Source: an uncultured Coriobacteriaceae bacterium
GTDB lineage: Bacteria > Actinomycetota > Coriobacteriia > Coriobacteriales > Atopobiaceae
DNA: 37,472 bases
Direction of reading: 5' to 3'
NCBI GenBank assembly: GCA_900549525.1
Contig: UWSJ01000005.1
Location: 1 to 37,472, forward strand
Position numbers and translations under genes: made by a program. This document shows, piece after piece, positions 7,285 through 14,033 of this stretch. Under the pieces are notes generated by a model. The model did no database searches, had not been told where the DNA came from, and saw nothing but the letters and a program-made list of their open reading frames with translations. Position 1 is the first letter of the stretch. The number at the start of each line of letters is the position of its first letter.

Positions 7285-8466
7285 TTACCTGCCGAGGCCC
7301 TGACGCTCGAGCAGCCACTCGTTCGCACGGGCGCGCACCGCGAGCTGCCTGGCGTACACGCGGCCGAAGCTCGATTCGAGCGCCTCGCGCGGGCGCTCGA
7401 TGCCGGCCTTGCCCACCGTCCTGGCCGCCTGGGCGTAGTCCTCCTCGCCCGGCTCGAGCCGGTTGTCACGGGCCAGCGCGTCGAGGGCCATCATACGGCT
7501 CAGCTGCGCCTCAGCCTGCCTGTCGAGCATCTTGAGCAGGGTGGGCTCGTCAATCTTCTGCGAGGTCAGGTACTCCGTGATGGTGTAGCCGCCGCCGTGC
7601 ACCTGCTCGTTCAGTCCCTCGTAGGACGAGCGCGCCATCTCGGCCACGGCCTCCTCGGGAGGCCTCGTCGTGACGCGCCCGGTAAGCTGGCCGGCCGCAC
7701 GCTCGAGCAGCTCGTCGTGCTGCCGGGCGCGGGCGTTGCCCACGAGCGTCTTGCGCACGATGGCCCGCAGGCCCGCAACGTCATGTGCGCCCGGCATGTT
7801 CTCGGCCACCCAGGCGTCCGTAAGCTCGGGGGACTTCACGTAGAGGATGTCGCGCAGGGCAACCTTCACGTCGCAGGCGCGCGAACGCCCGCCGTCGCCC
7901 AGCTCCCCCTTGACGCGCCAGCCCTGCGCCAGGCGCATGCGCTTGCTGTCGCGGATGTTCATGGAGAGCAGCAGCGTCGTCACCTTGCCCGGGAGCTCGG
8001 CGGAACCCACGAGGTAGCGGAAGTTCGTCCGGCTGAGGTCGGCCACCTTGCCGCCGACAGCCCTGGCCTCGATGTCGATGACCACGGTGTCGCCCATGCG
8101 CGGACGCTGTCTGCCGACGAGCGTTGCGAGCTTGCCGTGAGAGGCGACGAGCTCGGCCACCGCTGCGTCCACGTCCTGCTCGGACACCTTGGGCCCCGGC
8201 ACGTGGCCGAAGGGGTACGGCTCGGACGAGGCGATGCTGGCCTCGGGCATGGGGAACACCCGCACGTCAAAGGCGTGCGCGGCATCGTCCACCGAGACGA
8301 CCTTGGGCACGAACAGCGGCACGACGCCCTCGGCCTCAAGCGCGTCATCAACGGCGGACGATGCGGAGCCGTCCTTCTCGGGAAGCGCCACGCCCTCCCC
8401 AACCGTCACGTGCCAGAGCTCGAAGCCGCCCTCGTCGGCGTGCCTCTCTACCTTCACCACAGCCAT
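7285..8466 (-). CDS. Trigger-factor-like protein (FKBP-type PPIase/chaperone domains)
   Basis: This 393-aa protein resembles trigger factor in its middle and C-terminal parts. RPRMGDTVVIDIEA and YLVGSAELPGKV (about residues 123-165) match the FKBP-type domain. ITEYLTSQKIDEPTLLKMLDRQAE and the following helices match the trigger-factor C-terminal arms. The N-terminus lacks the GFRxGKxP ribosome-docking signature that I expect in genuine trigger factor, so it may not bind ribosomes. It starts 8 nt after the SIS gene, and its ribosome site (GGAG) overlaps that gene's stop codon. It therefore sits in one operon between a SIS protein and a PTS EIIA. Its role there is unknown; assisting folding of a PTS or sugar enzyme is speculative. 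It could also be a divergent trigger factor paralogue. Confidence 0.75.
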   Translation of the reverse strand: MAVVKVERHADEGGFELWHVTVGEGVALPEKDGSASSAVDDALEAEGVVPLFVPKVVSVDDAAHAFDVRVFPMPEASIASSEPYPFGHVPGPKVSEQDVDAAVAELVASHGKLATLVGRQRPRMGDTVVIDIEARAVGGKVADLSRTNFRYLVGSAELPGKVTTLLLSMNIRDSKRMRLAQGWRVKGELGDGGRSRACDVKVALRDILYVKSPELTDAWVAENMPGAHDVAGLRAIVRKTLVGNARARQHDELLERAAGQLTGRVTTRPPEEAVAEMARSSYEGLNEQVHGGGYTITEYLTSQKIDEPTLLKMLDRQAEAQLSRMMALDALARDNRLEPGEEDYAQAARTVGKAGIERPREALESSFGRVYARQLAVRARANEWLLERQGLGR

Positions 8467-8474
8467 ACGCGCTC

Positions 8475-9188
8475 CTAAAACTCCGTCAGACGGTCGGCGA
8501 ACTTGTCAATGAGGCGCTGGTTGAACTCGAGTCCTCCGTCGACGTTGGCGCTCATGAACACGGGCGGAGTCACGCCGCGCTCGAGCAGGATGTCGAGCGA
8601 CTCCATGACGGCACAGTCGAGCAGGATGCAGCCGGTGTAGAGCGAGGTGCCGCCCACCTTGGTGGACATGCCCTCGACCTCCAGCGCCGCGTCACCGAAG
8701 GTGGACTTGTTGTCGAGCACCACGTCGGCAACCTGGTAGAGCAGCTTGCCGTCGGCGGCGAGCGAGCGGCCGGCACGGGAGACCTCGAGGGCCGTCACCG
8801 CGATGACCTTGACGCCCTGCTCCTGCGCAATCTCGGCCATCTCGATGGGCAGCGGGTTGCGGCCGGAGTTGGAGATCACGACAAGCGTGTCCTCGGGGCG
8901 CAGGTCGACCTTTTCCATGAACAGCTTGCCCGTGCCCTGAAGGCGCTCGAAGGTGCCCCAGCTGGGCTCCTTGATGAGGCGGGTCTGGATGTAGCCGCCG
9001 GCGCGGCCGCAAATCTCGAGAGCGTTGGCGAACGAGTGCCCTGAACCGAACGCGCGGATGACGCCGCTGCGCTCGATGGTGTCGGCAAAGTAGGTGCCAG
9101 CCTCGTGGATGGCCTCGTCCTGGCCTTCGGTCACCTCGTCAAGGCGACGGATAATCTCGTCCTTGAAGCGCCGGGCGGTCTTGTTCAT
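8475..9188 (-). CDS. SIS-domain sugar isomerase-like protein (UPF0309-like)
   Basis: This is a 237-aa cytoplasmic phosphosugar-binding (SIS) protein. It shows the UPF0309-type pattern: FGSGHSFANALEICGRAGG, VVISNSGRNPLPIEMA, GDAALEVEGMSTKVG and PPVFMSANVDGG. Such proteins bind sugar phosphates and may isomerise or deaminate them; the exact reaction is not known. The start is ATG 9188 with GGAAGGGG upstream; an open frame extends to 9299 without a start signal. It is the first gene of a SIS, trigger-factor-like, EIIA group and follows the terminator of the PTS IIC-IID-IIB operon. It is a candidate for handling an amino-sugar phosphate after NagA, since no NagB is present in the window. Confidence 0.85.
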   Translation of the reverse strand: MNKTARRFKDEIIRRLDEVTEGQDEAIHEAGTYFADTIERSGVIRAFGSGHSFANALEICGRAGGYIQTRLIKEPSWGTFERLQGTGKLFMEKVDLRPEDTLVVISNSGRNPLPIEMAEIAQEQGVKVIAVTALEVSRAGRSLAADGKLLYQVADVVLDNKSTFGDAALEVEGMSTKVGGTSLYTGCILLDCAVMESLDILLERGVTPPVFMSANVDGGLEFNQRLIDKFADRLTEF

Positions 9189-9297
9189 GCGTTCCCCTTC
9201 CTCAAGAGGCCGTCTGCATGCGATGTGGCGTACGGCACACGTGTCACACGCGGACGCAGACTCGCGAGGAGTCCGTGTCCGTGTGGGCCACGCTGTC

Positions 9298-9335
9298 AAA
9301 AACGCCCGCCCGGGAACCGAAGAACCCGGACGGGC
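9298..9335 (-). terminator. Rho-independent terminator of the PTS IIC-IID-IIB operon
   Basis: The stem is GCCCGCCCGGG (9304-9314) with CCCGGACGGGC (9325-9335), with one C-A mismatch and a 10-nt loop. On the minus strand it is followed by G and then five T residues (A at 9298-9302). It stands about 40 nt after the IIB stop codon, which is the standard intrinsic terminator layout. Confidence 0.88.
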
Positions 9336-9378
9336 ACTCAGACGTACGACGGAGCGGAAAGAACCGCCCCCGACTCCC

Positions 9379-9885
9379 CTACTTGTCGAGGAAGTCCGTG
9401 AGGTGGGTCACCGCGTCCTGGGGCACGAGCTGCGTGGTGATCTCGACGCCCTTGGCGAGAAGATCGCGGAACTGCTGCTCCTGCTCGTCCGTCACGTTGA
9501 CGTACTTCTTGATGGGCTTAGTGTTGTCCTTGCCGCCCATGTTGCCGACGTTGAACTTCTTGATGGGAAGCCCGAGGTCGATGAGACGCAGGATATCGGC
9601 CGGCGAGTCGACGATGAGGAAGACCCTCTGACCGGCATACTTGCCCTCGAGAATCTGCTTGGCAGCACGCTCGACCGGGATGATCGAGGACTTGATGCCA
9701 GCAGGAACCGCCATGCGAAGAACCGACTTACGCATGTCGTCGACGGCGACTGCGTCGTTAGCGACCATGATGCGCGTGAGCTTGAGCGAGTTGGACCAAT
9801 AGGCCACAACCTGTCCGTGAATCAGTCGGTCGTCGATACGGATGCCCACGATGCCGGGCATGCCCTCGTACTCATCTGCAGCCAT
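9379..9885 (-). CDS. PTS mannose/fructose/sorbose-family EIIB
   Basis: This is the EIIB component of a mannose-family PTS, taking phosphate from EIIA and phosphorylating the incoming sugar. It has 168 aa, a single EIIB-Man domain. The phosphorylated His is His23 in RIDDRLIHGQV. VDSPADILRL and FNVGNMGG are family features. ATG 9885 has AAGGAGGT at ideal spacing. It is the last gene of the IIC-IID-IIB operon and is followed by a strong terminator. Confidence 0.95.
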   Translation of the reverse strand: MAADEYEGMPGIVGIRIDDRLIHGQVVAYWSNSLKLTRIMVANDAVAVDDMRKSVLRMAVPAGIKSSIIPVERAAKQILEGKYAGQRVFLIVDSPADILRLIDLGLPIKKFNVGNMGGKDNTKPIKKYVNVTDEQEQQFRDLLAKGVEITTQLVPQDAVTHLTDFLDK

Positions 9886-9909
9886 GTGCTACCTCCTTGA
9901 AACGTAAGC

Positions 9910-10716
9910 CTACTTCGCCAGGATACCGGTGCAACCAAGCACGAGGCCCACAACGATGACGATGAGAATCGCCTTGTTGGAGGTCATACCCTTCTTGCCA
10001 AGGAGCGCATACACGCCAGCGGTGCCAAGGAGCGGGAGCAGCGCGGGCATGATGCCGTCGAGCAGGTCCTGAACCGGCTTCTGGACGTCGCCCATCGCGA
10101 ACGTACCGGGCGCCTTGATGGAGACCACGGAGCACACGAGGGCGCCGACGACCACAAGGCCGAGGATGGAGGCCGCGTCGGTGATGGGCTTCATGTTCTC
10201 GGAGATGGTCCCGATGGCCGACTGGCCCTGGGCAACGCCGAGCTTGAACATCCACCAGCGGAGAGCGGTGAGGACGAAGCCCATGCAGATCCAGAGGAGG
10301 CATCCAACGGGGCTGCCCTCGAGCGCCTGGTAGGCGGCGATGGAGCCGAAGATGGTGGGAATGATCACGCCGAAGATGGAGTCACCCACGCCGGCGAACG
10401 GGCCCATGAGGCCAGTCTTGATGCCTGCGATGGCCTCCTTGCCGGCGAGCTTGAGCTCCGGCTCCACGGCGCAGTTGATGCCGAGGATGACGTAGGCCAT
10501 GTGGGGGTTGGTGTTGAAGAACTGCAGGTGGTTCTGAACGGCAACCTGTAGCTCGTCCTCGTCGGTGTAGATCTCCTTGAGGGCGGGCATGATGGAGTAG
10601 CAGTAGCCCGAGCCCTGCATCTTCTCGTAGTTCCAACCGATCTGGCCCCAGAAGAACCAACGCCAGAAGACGCTGCGCAGCGTCTTGTCAGACAGCTTGG
10701 TGTTACTCGTCGTCAT
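9910..10716 (-). CDS. PTS mannose-family EIID
   Basis: This is the EIID membrane subunit of a mannose-family PTS, forming the translocation complex with EIIC. It has 268 aa, typical for the family. It shows the conserved N-terminal WNYEKMQGSGYCYSIMPAL, the GPFAGVGDSIF loop, and C-terminal hydrophobic segments (LLPLLGTAGVYALLG, AILIVIVVGLVLG). ATG 10716 is chosen because GGGAGGG lies just upstream. It overlaps the end of the IIC gene by 14 bp, indicating translational coupling. The same 14-bp overlap is found in the second PTS at 20325-20338. Confidence 0.95.
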   Translation of the reverse strand: MTTSNTKLSDKTLRSVFWRWFFWGQIGWNYEKMQGSGYCYSIMPALKEIYTDEDELQVAVQNHLQFFNTNPHMAYVILGINCAVEPELKLAGKEAIAGIKTGLMGPFAGVGDSIFGVIIPTIFGSIAAYQALEGSPVGCLLWICMGFVLTALRWWMFKLGVAQGQSAIGTISENMKPITDAASILGLVVVGALVCSVVSIKAPGTFAMGDVQKPVQDLLDGIMPALLPLLGTAGVYALLGKKGMTSNKAILIVIVVGLVLGCTGILAK

Positions 10717-11512
10717 CGATGGTCCCTCCCTCAGTGGTGCTGGCAGTAGCGACGGCAGCAACCGGCTTCTGCGTGAACTCGGCGTACTTCACGGCCGCGA
10801 AGACAAGGCCGACGAGGGCGATGCCCAGCATGGGAACCTTGAGGTACGCGGCGAGCACGAAGCCGAGAAGGGCGTACGGCCAGAAGCGGTTGAGGGGCAT
10901 GAAGCGAAGCAGGATGGCGATACCAACAGCGGGCAGCATGCCGGAGACGAGCTTGAAGCCGTTGAGCAGCCACTCGGGAGCGGCGGTAGCCATGGCCTGG
11001 ACGGGACCCTGGCCAAGCGAGAGGCACAGGAGCACGGGGATGCCGCGCGAGAGGCACCAGGGGATGCAGCCAAGCAGGCAGCCCAGCTCAACCTTGCGCC
11101 AGTTCTTCTCCTTGGCACCGGCGTCGGCCATGTTCTGGAACGCGGTGTTGCAGAAGCGGCCGAGAATGTCGCACTGAACGAGCAGCAGGCCCACGGGCAC
11201 CGCTACGGTCAGGCCAACGGTCTGCGCCTCGGCGGCGTCCATGCCACCGCGCATCGAGGTCACGGCGAAGGCCGTGCCGATCAGCGCGCCGGACATGTAG
11301 TCCGGGATGGAGGAGCCGCCATAGGTGCCCACGCCGAGCACCATGAGCTGGAGCGTACCTCCAATGAACAGGCCGGTGGTCATGTCGCCCATGATGAGGC
11401 CGGCCATCATGCCGGCAACGACGGGCTTGGCGAGGAAGAACTGCGGTCCCAGCTCCTCCCACATGACAAACATCGCGTACACGGTTAGCGCAATAATCTG
11501 CCAAGCTTGCAT
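10703..11512 (-). CDS. PTS mannose-family EIIC
   Basis: This is the EIIC transmembrane subunit of a mannose-family PTS (269 aa), which forms the sugar path with EIID. Several hydrophobic helices are visible, with the family-typical motifs MWEELGPQFF, GLIMGDMTTGLFIGGTLQL and GVGTYGGSSIPDYMSGALIGTAF. It is the first gene of the operon. ATG 11512 follows a GA-rich leader with GTAGGT near the start. A palindromic operator at 11681-11698 and several leader hairpins lie upstream. The sugar is not known; NagA, GH35 and GntR neighbours point to an N-acetylhexosamine or a beta-galactoside containing one. Confidence 0.95.
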   Translation of the reverse strand: MQAWQIIALTVYAMFVMWEELGPQFFLAKPVVAGMMAGLIMGDMTTGLFIGGTLQLMVLGVGTYGGSSIPDYMSGALIGTAFAVTSMRGGMDAAEAQTVGLTVAVPVGLLLVQCDILGRFCNTAFQNMADAGAKEKNWRKVELGCLLGCIPWCLSRGIPVLLCLSLGQGPVQAMATAAPEWLLNGFKLVSGMLPAVGIAILLRFMPLNRFWPYALLGFVLAAYLKVPMLGIALVGLVFAAVKYAEFTQKPVAAVATASTTEGGTIDDDE

Positions 11513-11539
11513 ACCTACTCACCCTCTCTTCTCTTTCTC

Positions 11540-11679
11540 GGGGTCAGATGACCCCTTGCCCCGGCCGTGTTCGGAGCGTACGCGGCGCGCGAGGCGTACG
11601 TACGCGGTGGCACACGACGAGGGCCACAAACCCACACGTCCCACGCAGAACGCGTGGGCGGACTCGGGCCCTGAGTCCG
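11540..11679 (-). promoter_or_regulatory. Structured leader of the PTS operon (three hairpins)
   Basis: Between the operator and the EIIC start lie three stem-loops: CGGACTC/GAGTCCG (11659-11665 with 11673-11679), CCCACGC/GCGTGGG (11640-11646 with 11652-11658) and GGGGTCA/TGACCCC (11540-11546 with 11549-11555). The first two are back to back. No T-tract follows any of them. The about 170-nt structured leader suggests a post-initiation layer of control or simple mRNA protection. Confidence 0.4.
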
Positions 11680-11680
11680 G

Positions 11681-11698
11681 AAGTTAGTATATTAACTA
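11681..11698 (-). promoter_or_regulatory. Putative GntR operator in front of the PTS operon
   Basis: The site AAGTTAGTATATTAACTA is an AT-rich near-palindrome with AGTTA/TAACT arms. Its minus strand contains TATACT, a good -10 element, so a bound repressor would block the promoter. Sister sites lie at 13215-13230 and 15961-15978. Confidence 0.6.
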
Positions 11699-11748
11699 TG
11701 TCGAGGTTTTGTGTATCCATTCTGTAACCGCCGCGATTCGAGGGGTGA

Positions 11749-11785
11749 ACGGTCGTGTGTCAAAGAAGGCTTGACACACGACCGT
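11749..11785 (-). terminator. Perfect 15-bp inverted repeat behind nagA
   Basis: ACGGTCGTGTGTCAA (11749-11763) is repeated in perfect inverse at 11771-11785 around a 7-nt loop. It starts 10 nt after the nagA stop codon on the minus strand. It has no T-tract, so it could be a terminator without a tail, an mRNA 3' stabiliser, or a binding site for an unknown protein upstream of the PTS operon. Confidence 0.45.
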
Positions 11786-11794
11786 CAAGCGTCT

Positions 11795-12979
11795 CTACGC
11801 CAGATTGGGCGTGCCCAGCGACTCGCCGCCGAGATAGGTCTCGCGCAGGGTGAGCTCGTGGTCGAAGACGACGAAGTCGGCGTGGCGGCCGGGCTTGATG
11901 GAGCCGCAGCGGTCGTCGATGTGGGCGGAACGCGCCGGGATCTCGGTGGCCATGCGGATGGCCTGCTCGGCCGTCACGAGGTCCCAGTCGACGATGTTCT
12001 TGACGCCCTTGGCGAGCGTAAGCACCGAGCCCGCGATGTTGCCCGTCGTGCCGTCGGGGTTCTCCAGGTAGCAGAGGCCGCCCTTCATGACCACGGGCAG
12101 GCCGCCGCTCGTATAGTGGCCCTCGGGCAGGCCGCCGCAGCCCAGACAGTCGGTGATGAGCACCACGTGCTGCCAGCCCTTGGCGCGGATGAGCACGTTG
12201 AGCGCGCCCGGCTGCACGTGACGGCCGTCACAGATGAGCTCGGCGTAGGTCTCGGGCGTCTCCATGGCCGCGCCCAGCAGGCCCGGCTCGCGGTGGTGCA
12301 GGCCGCGCATGCCGTTGTAGGTGTGAACGAAGCAGGTTGCACCGGCGTTGACCGCGGCGACGGCCTCGTCAAAGGTGGCGTCGGAATGGCCGATGGCCGT
12401 TACGACGCCCTCCTTGTCGAGCCGGGCGATGTAGGCAAGCGCACCGGGCTTCTCGGCAGCGAGGGCGCTCTTGACGATGCGGCCCTCGGAGGCCTTCTGC
12501 CAGCGCTCGAACACCTCGAAGCTCGGGTCGATGAGGAACTTGGGGTTCTGGGCGCCCACGTGCTTGGTGGTGAAGAACGGGCCCTCCAGGTAGATGCCCT
12601 GGATGCGAGCGCCCTTGAAGTCGGCGTCGCGAGAGTCGTCTGCCTTGGCGATGGCGGTGCAGGACTCGGCGAGGTCATCGGCCGACTGGGTGAACGTGGT
12701 GGGGAGCCACGAGGTGGTGCCCATCTTGGCGAGGGCCACGCTCGAGGCGTTCACGCCGTCGGCGTCGTTGTCGGTGGTGGCGTGGCCGAAGAAACCGTGG
12801 ATGTGGGTGTCGACCATGCCCGGTGCAATCCAGCTGCCGGTGTAGTCCTTGACCTCGACGCCCTCGGGGGCCTCGGCCGACCAGGAGCCAAAGACACCGT
12901 CGGTCACGCTCAGGTAGCCGCCCTGTGCCGCACCGGCGGGAAGGAAGAACTTGTCCGCCTTGATTGCATACGTTGCCAT
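11795..12979 (-). CDS. nagA: N-acetylglucosamine-6-phosphate deacetylase
   Basis: NagA removes the acetyl group from GlcNAc-6-phosphate (GalNAc-6-P in AgaA relatives), giving the hexosamine-6-phosphate and acetate in the cytoplasm. It has 394 aa (family 370-400). Seen motifs are DTHIHGFFGH (His59/His61, metal site), YLEGPF (Glu ligand), AIGHSDAT, FVHTYNGMRGLHHREPG, DGRHVQP and LITDCL with the catalytic Asp. The start is ATG 12979 with AAAGGA upstream; an open frame runs on to 13216 without a start signal. It is divergent from gntR, with a -35/-10 pair at 13205-13233 whose spacer holds a putative GntR operator. Substrate would come from the PTS at 9379-11512. Confidence 0.93.
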   Translation of the reverse strand: MATYAIKADKFFLPAGAAQGGYLSVTDGVFGSWSAEAPEGVEVKDYTGSWIAPGMVDTHIHGFFGHATTDNDADGVNASSVALAKMGTTSWLPTTFTQSADDLAESCTAIAKADDSRDADFKGARIQGIYLEGPFFTTKHVGAQNPKFLIDPSFEVFERWQKASEGRIVKSALAAEKPGALAYIARLDKEGVVTAIGHSDATFDEAVAAVNAGATCFVHTYNGMRGLHHREPGLLGAAMETPETYAELICDGRHVQPGALNVLIRAKGWQHVVLITDCLGCGGLPEGHYTSGGLPVVMKGGLCYLENPDGTTGNIAGSVLTLAKGVKNIVDWDLVTAEQAIRMATEIPARSAHIDDRCGSIKPGRHADFVVFDHELTLRETYLGGESLGTPNLA

Positions 12980-13204
12980 GCTGCGTCCTTTCTGGACGAC
13001 GGCCGCCAGGCCGCCATGCCCGCCGCCGGCGCGACGAGGCCGCGCAGCTCGGGCACCACCGTGTGAACGCCCCGCATACCGCCGGGCGCCTGTGTCCGTT
13101 GTACCCCAAAGCCGCTCGGCCCACGAGACGAGACCGTTCGCCAAACCGAAGGGCTCATTTGCGAGACGCGGCATGGAAAAGGAGTCTTCACCCCCGCCGA
13201 ACTG

Positions 13205-13233
13205 CATATACTTCAACTTAGTATATCAAGCAA
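13205..13233 (-). promoter_or_regulatory. Putative nagA promoter with embedded GntR operator
   Basis: On the minus strand TTGCTT (plus 13228-13233) and TATATG (plus 13205-13210) are separated by exactly 17 nt. The spacer contains the operator-like AACTTAGTATATCAAG (plus 13215-13230), whose left arm matches the perfect palindrome at 15961-15978. A bound regulator would occlude the polymerase. The 5' leader to nagA would be about 220 nt. The rest of 12980-13204 shows nothing clear. Confidence 0.55.
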
Positions 13234-13263
13234 CACGCCAGTACGTGCGACGGGGAGGCACCC

Positions 13264-13989
13264 ATGCGCGTTCCCAAGTATCAGCTCATCGAGGACGAGC
13301 TCCGCTCCCAGATCGAGAGCGGGGAATTCGAGTACGGCGACCACTTCTACAGCGAGGCCGAGCTCATCGCGCGCTACAACGTGAGCTCGATCACCGTCGT
13401 GCGCGCCCTGCGCGACCTCGTGAACATGGGCTATCTCGTGCGGCGCCAGGGCAAGGGCACGTTCGTCTCGCGCTCGAGGAAGCGCCAGCTCGTGGAGTTC
13501 ACGGACAAGGAGCTCTTCGCTCGGCACCTCGACCGCGAACAGGTACGCGTCGTGTCGTGCGAGAAGGGCGACGACCCGGAGGTACGCGCCGCCCTGGGCC
13601 TCGAACCCGACGAGGGGTACCACGAGATCGTCCGCGTGCGCAGCATCGACGGCGTGCCGTTCATGACGTCGTTTTCGCACATCCCCAGTCGCTACGTGAA
13701 AGACGACGTGCCCGCCGACTACTATGCGTCCATCTACCGGCGGATGCGCGAGGACTGCGGCCTGCACCCCTACGACGAACCGTCCACCGAGGTGAACGAC
13801 ATCGTGCTGCCCGCACCCACGCGCGTGCGCGAGCTCCTGGGCATCGACGAGGCCACGCCGTGCGTGCGGCTGCACAAGCAGACGCGGATGGACTCCGGCA
13901 CGATGCTCGAGGATGCCGTTGGCTACAAGCGCTGGGACTACTTCCGCATCGAGTTTGAGAGCAAGGGGCGCGGGGTGCGCAGGCGCTAG
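13264..13989 (+). CDS. GntR/HutC-family transcriptional regulator with UTRA domain
   Basis: This is a 241-aa DNA-binding repressor. The N-terminal winged helix of GntR type covers about residues 1-70 (QLIEDELRSQIESGEF, YNVSSITVVRALRDL, LVRRQGKGTFVS). The C-terminal UTRA ligand domain ends in VGYKRWDYFRIEF. HutC-subfamily members commonly sense sugar phosphates such as GlcNAc-6-P or GlcN-6-P. ATG 13264 has GGGGAGG upstream. Divergence from nagA, and three similar palindromes at 11681-11698, 13215-13230 and 15961-15978, suggest that it controls the PTS operon, nagA/itself and the GH35 gene. The ligand is inferred, not shown. Confidence 0.93.
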   Translation: MRVPKYQLIEDELRSQIESGEFEYGDHFYSEAELIARYNVSSITVVRALRDLVNMGYLVRRQGKGTFVSRSRKRQLVEFTDKELFARHLDREQVRVVSCEKGDDPEVRAALGLEPDEGYHEIVRVRSIDGVPFMTSFSHIPSRYVKDDVPADYYASIYRRMREDCGLHPYDEPSTEVNDIVLPAPTRVRELLGIDEATPCVRLHKQTRMDSGTMLEDAVGYKRWDYFRIEFESKGRGVRRR

Positions 13990-14033
13990 CCGCACTCGAC
14001 GGCCTCACGCACCCCTCCCCTGCCTGAGAGCCC

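Noticed and set aside
13972..14015. GGGGTGCG/CGCACCCC inverted repeat at the end of gntR
   Set aside because: The loop is 28 nt, the left arm lies in the coding region and there is no T-tract, so it is too weak to call a terminator.
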